A DNA stretch of 10,485 nucleotides from Rhodospirillaceae bacterium (GTDB taxonomy: Bacteria; Pseudomonadota; Alphaproteobacteria; UBA828). Positions 5,920-10,485 of this stretch are shown here, in pieces. The notes beneath the pieces were generated by a model. The model had not been told where the DNA came from and did not search any database. It saw only the letters and a list, made by a program, of their open reading frames with translations. Position numbers and translations under genes: made by a program. The stretch is taken from positions 1 through 10,485 of the forward strand of contig JAPPKP010000022.1 of the NCBI GenBank assembly GCA_028819955.1, given 5' to 3'. Every line of letters starts with the position of its first letter. The stretch's first letter is position 1.

Positions 5920-6565
5920 AACTAAGCTCGCTCCCTGGTCTGGGGCCCGCCGCTTCGGGGCGCGGGTCGCCGGCCGTATCGTCCGTCAGCACGGCTTCCG
6001 TCACGCCCTCTCCGCGCGCGAAGAACGTGTAGGACAAGGTGATCGTGGTTACGTCGTCGAGCCTGCGATCCTCGACGATGTCGGGGTCCACGAAGAACGA
6101 CACCGGAAACTCGGCTCTCTCGCCCGGCGCCAGCGTCTGCTCCTCGAAGCAGAAGCACTCAATCTTGTTGAAGTAGGCGCCGGCCTTCACCGGGGTCACG
6201 TTGAAGGTCGAGGTGCCGATGAGCGCCCGGTCCGACTGGTTGACGGCGTTATAGACCGCCAGCGCCATCTCGCCGACGCGCACCTTGATCTCGCGCTGCT
6301 CGGGCTTGAAGTGCCATGGCAGGTCGCGCGCGGTATCGGCGTTGAAGCGGACCGTGACCACGCGCTCGCCAATGGTAACGGGCGCTTCCTCCGCCACCTG
6401 AGTGGTGCCGCCGAAACCGGTGACCTGGCAGAAGAGCTTGTAGAGCGGCACCGCGCCGAAGGCGAGGCCCACCATGCCGCACACCACGCCGCCCAGGATG
6501 AGAGCGGTCGCCGTGCGGCGCCGGCTCGCGCGCCTGCCGGGGGCGTCGGGCATGCCGGTTGCCAT
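5909..6565 (-). CDS. ctaG: Cytochrome c oxidase assembly protein CtaG (Cox11 family)
   Basis: A 218-residue Cox11/CtaG copper chaperone that delivers copper to the CuB site of subunit I. It has a short basic cytosolic N-terminus, one membrane helix (about 19-41), then a periplasmic domain. The conserved cysteines are present: C46 in KLFCQVTGFGG just after the helix, and the copper-binding pair C137-F-C139 in FNKIECFCFEEQTL. SFFVDPDI and the family beta-domain pattern follow. I chose the ATG at 6565 because GGGGTGAG lies a suitable distance upstream. A GTG at 6574 would add three residues but uses that same ribosome-binding sequence and overlaps the upstream gene. The gene starts one base after the stop of the small coxF-like gene and its 3' end overlaps coxC by 11 bases. 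Confidence 0.95.
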   Translation of the reverse strand: MATGMPDAPGRRASRRRTATALILGGVVCGMVGLAFGAVPLYKLFCQVTGFGGTTQVAEEAPVTIGERVVTVRFNADTARDLPWHFKPEQREIKVRVGEMALAVYNAVNQSDRALIGTSTFNVTPVKAGAYFNKIECFCFEEQTLAPGERAEFPVSFFVDPDIVEDRRLDDVTTITLSYTFFARGEGVTEAVLTDDTAGDPRPEAAGPRPGSELSYGG

Positions 6566-6566
6566 T

Positions 6567-6701
6567 CTACTCACCCCCCATCCTGACGATGGTGATGAGG
6601 TAGAAGAGGATCGCGAGCGCGAGCAGCGCGCCGCCGAGGGCGAAGTTGCGAATCTTGCGCCGGCGCTCGCTGTCCCGGTCTTTCACGACGCCGTCCCTCA
6701 T
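6567..6701 (-). CDS. coxF: CoxF-like 44-residue single-helix membrane protein
   Basis: A 44-residue protein between ctaB and ctaG. It has a strongly basic and charged N-terminus ([11 protein letters not shown]) followed by one hydrophobic helix (about residues 20-39) ending IVRMGGE, so an N-in single-pass inner-membrane topology is predicted by the positive-inside rule. The ATG at 6701 overlaps the ctaB stop in an ATGA junction, and its stop is one base before the ctaG ATG; this spacing is what makes it credible as a gene despite its size. Many alphaproteobacterial cox clusters carry a small protein here, called CoxF in rhizobia. Its function is not established; a role in oxidase assembly is inferred from location only. 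Confidence 0.78.
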   Translation of the reverse strand: MRDGVVKDRDSERRRKIRNFALGGALLALAILFYLITIVRMGGE

Positions 6702-7615
6702 GGCACGACCGGGACCGGCCACGCGTGGTCTGCGAGCAGGAGCGCAAAGAGCGCGAAGAGGTAGACGATCGACGTGCCGAAGAGCCGCTTCGCCGCCGCC
6801 GGGCTGTGGTCCACGAGGACGCGGAAGGCACCGGCCGCGAGCAGGACGCCCGCCACCAGGGCGCCGATGCCGTAGACCGCGCCGGCAGCCCCGGTCGCGC
6901 AGGGCGCGAGGCTCACCGGCACGAGGAGCAGCGTGTAAGCCATAATCTGGCGCCGGGTGCTGCGATCGCCTGCGACCACCGGCAGCATGGGCACGTCGGC
7001 GGCCTCGTAGTCCGACGAGCGCACCAGCGCCAGCGCCCAGAAATGCGGCGGGGTCCAGAGGAAGATGATCCCGAACAGCGCGACTGCGGTGAGGTCGATC
7101 CCGCCGGTCACCGCCGCCCATCCGATCATCGGCGGGAAGGCGCCGGCGGCACCGCCGATCACGATGTTCTGCGGCGTGCGCCGCTTCAGCCACATGGTGT
7201 AGATGCAGACGTAGAAGAAGATCGTGAACGCCAGTAGGCCTGCCGCAACCCAGTTGACCGCGAGCCCCATCAGCGCGGTCGCGCCCACCGAGAGCACGAT
7301 ACCGAGGCCGAGCGCCGCGCCCGGCTCGACCCGCCCGGCCGGGACCGGCCTGGCGCGCGTGCGCGTCATCACGGCGTCGATGTCGCGGTCGTACCACATG
7401 TTGATGGCCGCTGACCCGCCGGCGCCGATCGCGATGCAGAGCACCGCCACTGCCGCGATCACCGGATGGATGGTGCCGGGCGCGATGACCAGCCCGACCG
7501 CGCCCGTGAAGACCACGAGCGACATCACCCTGGGCTTCAGCAGCGCGAAGGTATCGGCGAGCGCGACCGGCGCCGCGCTCTCCGCGACCGTCATTCTTGC
7601 CGCCGGCTCACTCAT
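6698..7615 (-). CDS. ctaB: Protoheme IX farnesyltransferase (heme O synthase)
   Basis: A 305-residue polytopic UbiA-family prenyltransferase that adds a farnesyl group to heme B to make heme O, the precursor of heme A for this oxidase. The signatures [14 protein letters not shown] (25-38), the first prenyl-diphosphate/Mg motif N72-x3-D76-x3-D80 within [16 protein letters not shown], then RPVPAG, and a second acidic region around [18 protein letters not shown] are all present. About nine membrane helices are expected. Length is usual for the family. The ATG at 7615 lies 21 bases after the coxA stop. The next gene overlaps its stop by four bases. The heme A synthase gene ctaA is not next to it. 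Confidence 0.96.
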   Translation of the reverse strand: MSEPAARMTVAESAAPVALADTFALLKPRVMSLVVFTGAVGLVIAPGTIHPVIAAVAVLCIAIGAGGSAAINMWYDRDIDAVMTRTRARPVPAGRVEPGAALGLGIVLSVGATALMGLAVNWVAAGLLAFTIFFYVCIYTMWLKRRTPQNIVIGGAAGAFPPMIGWAAVTGGIDLTAVALFGIIFLWTPPHFWALALVRSSDYEAADVPMLPVVAGDRSTRRQIMAYTLLLVPVSLAPCATGAAGAVYGIGALVAGVLLAAGAFRVLVDHSPAAAKRLFGTSIVYLFALFALLLADHAWPVPVVP

Positions 7616-7636
7616 GGCGCTGGCCCCCGCTCCGGC

Positions 7637-9235
7637 CTAGCGGACGCGGGGCAGCTCCTCATGGGTGTGGAACGGCGCCGGCGACGGCACCGACCATTCC
7701 AGCGTGCGCGCGCCCTCGCCCCAGGGGTTGGCGGCGCACTTCTTTCCCCAGAAGAGGGTGTAGATGAGGATGTAGATGAACAGGATCAGACCGACGGTCG
7801 AGATATAGGCGCCGATCGACGAGATCAGGTTCCAGCCGGCGTAGGCGTCCGGATAGTCGGGAATGCGCCGCGGCATGCCCGAGACGCCGGAGAAGTGCAT
7901 CGGGAAGAACGTGAGGTTCACACCGACGAAGGTGATCCAGAAGTGGATCTTGCCCAGCGTCTCCGGGTACTGCCGGCCGCACATCTTGCCGATCCAGTAG
8001 TAGAACGCGCCGAAGGCCATGAACACGGCGCCAAGCGAGAGCACGTAGTGGAAGTGCCCGACCACGTAGTAGGTGTCGTGCAGCGCGCTATCGAGGCCGG
8101 CATTGGCGAGCACGACACCGGTCACCCCGCCCACCGTGAACAGGAAGATGAAGCCGAAGGCCCACAGCATGGGCGTCTTGAACTCGATTGAGCCGCCCCA
8201 CATGGTGGCGATCCAGCTGAATATCTTGATGCCCGTCGGCACCGCGATGACCATCGTTGCACCGATGAAATAGGCCCGCGTATCGACGTCCATCCCCACC
8301 GTGAACATGTGGTGCGCCCACACCACGAAACCGATGAAGCCGATGGCGACCATGGCGTAGGCCATGCCGAGATAGCCGAAGACCGGCTTATTGGAGAAGG
8401 TGGAGACGATGTGGCTCACGATGCCGAAGGCCGGCAGGATCAGGATGTAGACCTCCGGGTGCCCGAAGAACCAGAAGAGATGCTGGTAGAGGATTGGGTC
8501 GCCGCCGCCGGCCGCATCGAAGAAGGCGGTGCCGAAGTTGCGGTCCGTCAGCAGCATCGTGATCGCGCCCGCCAGCACCGGCAGCGAGAGCAGCAGCAGG
8601 AACGCGGTCACCAGCACCGACCAGACGAAGAGCGGCAGCTTGTGCATCGTCATGCCCGGCGCGCGCATGTTCAGAATCGTGGTGATGAAATTGATGGCGC
8701 CGAGGATCGACGACGCACCCGCAAGATGCAGCGCGAAGATGCCGAGGTCCATGGCCGGGCCTGCATGGCCCGAGGTCGATAACGGCGCGTAGACCGTCCA
8801 GCCCGCTCCAACGCCCGGACCAGGCCCCCCGTCCACGAACATCGAGGTCACAAGGAGGGCGCCGGACGGCACCAGCAGCCAGAAGCTGATGTTGTTCATG
8901 CGTGGGAACGCCATGTCTGGCGCTCCGATCATCAACGGCACGAACCAGTTGCCGAAGCCGCCGATGAAGGCCGGCATGATCATGAAGAACACCATGATCA
9001 GCCCGTGGCCGGTCACGAAGACGTTGAAGGTGTGAGAATCGGCAAAGATCTGCATGCCGGGCTCGGCCAGCTCCATCCGCATGAAGATGGAGAGCACCGC
9101 ACCCACGATCCCAAATACGATCGCGAAGGCGATGTACATCGTGCCGATGTCTTTGTGGTTGGTGGAGTAGAGCCACCGCGTGATGCCCCGCGGCATGTGG
9201 TCGTGCGCTGCGTGGGCGTGGGCGTGGTCCGCCAT
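7637..9235 (-). CDS. coxA: Cytochrome c oxidase subunit I (aa3 type)
   Basis: A 532-residue heme-copper oxidase subunit I, the catalytic proton-pumping subunit in the inner membrane. Ligands are visible: H77 (heme a) in [10 protein letters not shown]259 with Y263 in GHPEVY (CuB and its cross-linked Tyr), H308-H309 (CuB) in VWAHHMF, H394 (heme a3) and H396 (heme a) in VVGHFHYV, with H386-D387 near the Mg site. E261 in GHPEVY marks an A1-type enzyme. D-channel residues D107 and N114-N115 ([11 protein letters not shown]) and K-channel K337 (TGIKIFS) fit, so pumping should be intact. The N-terminus is His-rich ([14 protein letters not shown]). The ATG at 9235 has a strong AAGGAG six bases upstream. 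The gene is 15 bases after coxB. Confidence 0.98.
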   Translation of the reverse strand: MADHAHAHAAHDHMPRGITRWLYSTNHKDIGTMYIAFAIVFGIVGAVLSIFMRMELAEPGMQIFADSHTFNVFVTGHGLIMVFFMIMPAFIGGFGNWFVPLMIGAPDMAFPRMNNISFWLLVPSGALLVTSMFVDGGPGPGVGAGWTVYAPLSTSGHAGPAMDLGIFALHLAGASSILGAINFITTILNMRAPGMTMHKLPLFVWSVLVTAFLLLLSLPVLAGAITMLLTDRNFGTAFFDAAGGGDPILYQHLFWFFGHPEVYILILPAFGIVSHIVSTFSNKPVFGYLGMAYAMVAIGFIGFVVWAHHMFTVGMDVDTRAYFIGATMVIAVPTGIKIFSWIATMWGGSIEFKTPMLWAFGFIFLFTVGGVTGVVLANAGLDSALHDTYYVVGHFHYVLSLGAVFMAFGAFYYWIGKMCGRQYPETLGKIHFWITFVGVNLTFFPMHFSGVSGMPRRIPDYPDAYAGWNLISSIGAYISTVGLILFIYILIYTLFWGKKCAANPWGEGARTLEWSVPSPAPFHTHEELPRVR

Positions 9236-9241
9236 GGACTC

Positions 9242-9247
9242 TCTCCT
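9242..9247 (-). promoter_or_regulatory. Strong Shine-Dalgarno for coxA
   Basis: The minus strand reads AAGGAG with six bases before the coxA ATG, within a purine-rich stretch (GGAAGGAGAG). It is the best ribosome-binding site seen in the cluster and fixes the coxA start. It overlaps the end of the short coxB-coxA gap. Confidence 0.75.
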
Positions 9248-9250
9248 TCC

Positions 9251-10102
9251 TCAGCGCGCCAGCGGCGCGCCGGTGTCAAGCGCTGCGACTTCGGTCGGGG
9301 TCTCGTCCGCCGCTGCGTATTCCTCTCGCGCGAATTCCACCCAGGCGTCGAACTCCTCCTGCGACACCGCCTCGATCATGATCGGCATGAAGCCGTGCAG
9401 CGTGCCGCAGAGCTCCGAGCACTGCCCGTAATAGGTGCCCTCGCGGTTGATCTGGAACCAGGTCTCGTTGACCCGGCCGGGCACGGAATCCATTTTGACG
9501 CCGAAAGCCGGGATGGCCCAGGAATGGATCACGTCGTCGGCTGTGGTCAGGAGTCTGATCTTGGCGCCTACCGGCAGCACCACCGCCTCATCGGTCGCGA
9601 GCAGGCGGGGCTGGCCCTCCTCCAGCTCATCCTCCTCCAGCATGATCGCGTCGAAGGTGAAGTCGCCGTGGTCGGGATACTCGTAGGACCAGTACCACTG
9701 GTGGCCGATCGCCTTCAGCGTCATGTCGGCCTCTTCCACCCTGTCGGTGAAATAGAGGAGCCGGAACGAGGGCACCGCGATGACCAGCAGGATGATCACC
9801 GGAACCACGGTCCAGATCACCTCCAGCATGGTGTTGTGGGTGGTCTTGGACGGCACTGGGTTCCGCTTCTTGTTGTAGCGGACCACGATCCACGCCATCA
9901 GGCCGAACACGAAGGCCGTGATGATGACGATGATGATCGTCACCATCAGGTTGAAATCGACGATGCGCTCCATGGAGGGCGAGAGGGCGGTCTGAAAATC
10001 GACTTCCCAATCGGTCGGCTGCTGCGCCAGTGCCGCTCCAGCGGCGCCGAGTGCGCCGGCGAGACCGGCGATCGACGCGCCCAGTTTCGCGAGATGCCTC
10101 AC
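9251..10102 (-). CDS. coxB: Cytochrome c oxidase subunit II (CuA)
   Basis: A 283-residue subunit II, which takes electrons from cytochrome c through the dinuclear CuA centre. A signal peptide (1-26, ending ALA before QQ) is followed by two membrane helices (about 49-75 and 92-116) and a periplasmic cupredoxin domain. The CuA ligands are H193, C228, E230, C232, H236 and M239 within DVIHSWAIP and YYGQCSELCGTLHGFMP. The aromatic patch GHQWYWSYEYP (133-143) is the electron entry region. The predicted mature N-terminal Gln is like that of Paracoccus-type CoxB. The start is GTG at 10102: an in-frame TGA lies two codons upstream, and GGAGG (10114-10110) is correctly spaced. No C-terminal cytochrome c domain. 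First gene of the cox unit. Confidence 0.97.
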   Translation of the reverse strand: MRHLAKLGASIAGLAGALGAAGAALAQQPTDWEVDFQTALSPSMERIVDFNLMVTIIIVIITAFVFGLMAWIVVRYNKKRNPVPSKTTHNTMLEVIWTVVPVIILLVIAVPSFRLLYFTDRVEEADMTLKAIGHQWYWSYEYPDHGDFTFDAIMLEEDELEEGQPRLLATDEAVVLPVGAKIRLLTTADDVIHSWAIPAFGVKMDSVPGRVNETWFQINREGTYYGQCSELCGTLHGFMPIMIEAVSQEEFDAWVEFAREEYAAADETPTEVAALDTGAPLAR

Positions 10103-10415
10103 TACTCAACCTCCACTCGATCGTCGGATTTCGCCTGATTGCCCGCGCTCTCCGGCGCCGTGGACTGGCACCTCAGGCGCGAACGCAAGGCGGCCCGGAC
10201 CCCCTCACGCGAAACGGCGCAGCACGACCATCGGCGCGCCGTCGCCATTACGCGAGCCGCCTGCGTCCTACCATGCACCCCGCCGTTTTTGAAGCCCTTC
10301 ATTGACGGCAGGCGGCGCTCTCGCCGATCCTAGGGCCGTTCGGGATGGACGCCCCGCCCCGGCGGCCCCATATGAACGCTGCGAACCGGCGCAGGGCGAG
10401 TGAAGGACCAGAGAG
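10103..10415. other. Divergent intergenic region between coxB and probable tldD
   Basis: This 313-base gap separates the minus-strand coxB from the plus-strand gene and must contain promoters for both. I see no credible protein gene, RNA gene or long repeat in it. Short reading frames cross it, but they extend into coxB antisense and look like shadows. For the plus strand there is TTGACG at 10302-10307, followed about 19 bases later by ATCCTA, a weak promoter candidate. For the minus strand I find no convincing -35/-10 pair. The coxB ribosome site GGAGG lies at 10114-10110. Confidence 0.6.
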
Positions 10416-10485
10416 ATGAGCCGCGAAACCGTCACCGACGAGATCTTCTTCAATCGCGCCGGCCTCGACCGGCCGCGCACGGAAG
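10416..10485 (+). CDS. tldD: N-terminal fragment of probable metalloprotease TldD
   Basis: An open frame starts with ATG at 10416 and runs off the right edge after 23 codons (MSRETVTDEIFFNRAGLDRP...). GAAGGA lies about eight bases upstream and is a good ribosome site. The short N-terminus, with an FF-x-R-AGLD pattern, resembles TldD, the partner of TldE/PmbA in a zinc metalloprotease that trims small peptides. A divergent tldD next to coxB is common in alphaproteobacteria. With only 23 residues and no catalytic motif visible, the identity rests mainly on synteny. Confidence 0.6.
   Translation, partial: MSRETVTDEIFFNRAGLDRPRTE

Noticed and set aside
5104..5925. 273-codon plus-strand open frame opposite coxC
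   Set aside because: Antisense to coxC with a low-complexity charged product; no ribosome site or family features.
6567..7397. 276-codon minus-strand frame ending at the coxF stop
   Set aside because: Everything upstream of 6701 is ctaB read out of frame; only the last 44 codons look like a protein and have a coupled ATG.
9005..10138. 377-codon plus-strand open frame opposite coxA/coxB
   Set aside because: Antisense to two highly conserved oxidase genes; the His/Asp/Arg-rich product is the mirror image of membrane-protein codons.
1..10485. CRISPR array, insertion sequence, prophage, toxin-antitoxin or defence genes
   Set aside because: No spaced repeat array, transposase, integrase or tRNA-linked attachment site was seen; all substantial genes belong to conserved housekeeping families.

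Overview
The window is a GC-rich stretch from a bacterial chromosome, almost certainly an alphaproteobacterium. The evidence is the gene order: a divergent tldD/coxB pair, an aa3-type cytochrome c oxidase cluster in the order coxB-coxA-ctaB-coxF-ctaG-coxC-DUF983-surf1, and a block DUF4164-zapA-6S RNA-5-formyl-THF cyclo-ligase-YmdB-like phosphoesterase. I cannot place it below class; a Rhodospirillales-like lineage is a guess. All complete genes are on the minus strand. Only the first 23 codons of a probable tldD, at the right edge, are on the plus strand.

Right two thirds (about 10102 down to 2517, minus strand): a tightly packed transcription unit. It holds the three core subunits of the aa3 cytochrome c oxidase (CoxB with CuA, CoxA with heme a and heme a3-CuB, CoxC), heme O synthase (CtaB), a 44-residue single-helix protein (CoxF-like), the CuB-inserting chaperone CtaG, a zinc-ribbon membrane protein (DUF983) and the SURF1 assembly factor. 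An M32 metallocarboxypeptidase is joined to the end of surf1 by a 4-base GTGA overlap. Genes overlap or lie within about 20 bases of each other, so they are probably co-transcribed and in several places translationally coupled. The unit supplies both the enzyme and much of its cofactor machinery. Heme A synthase (CtaA) and Sco copper chaperones are not in the window.

Left part (about 2484 down to 95, minus strand): a second unit with its own plausible sigma-70-type promoter. It encodes a coiled-coil DUF4164 protein, ZapA (FtsZ-ring accessory protein), 6S RNA (RNA polymerase regulator), 5-formyltetrahydrofolate cyclo-ligase and a YmdB-type calcineurin-like phosphoesterase. The first 94 bases have no gene but carry an 11-base direct repeat.

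No mobile element, CRISPR array, tRNA or phage gene was seen. This is mostly conserved core genome and I find no clear undescribed system. The points most worth a second look are the in-frame tandem duplication at the surf1 start, the M32 peptidase attached to the cox unit, the coxF microprotein, the palindrome inside the DUF4164 promoter, and the direct repeat at the left edge.
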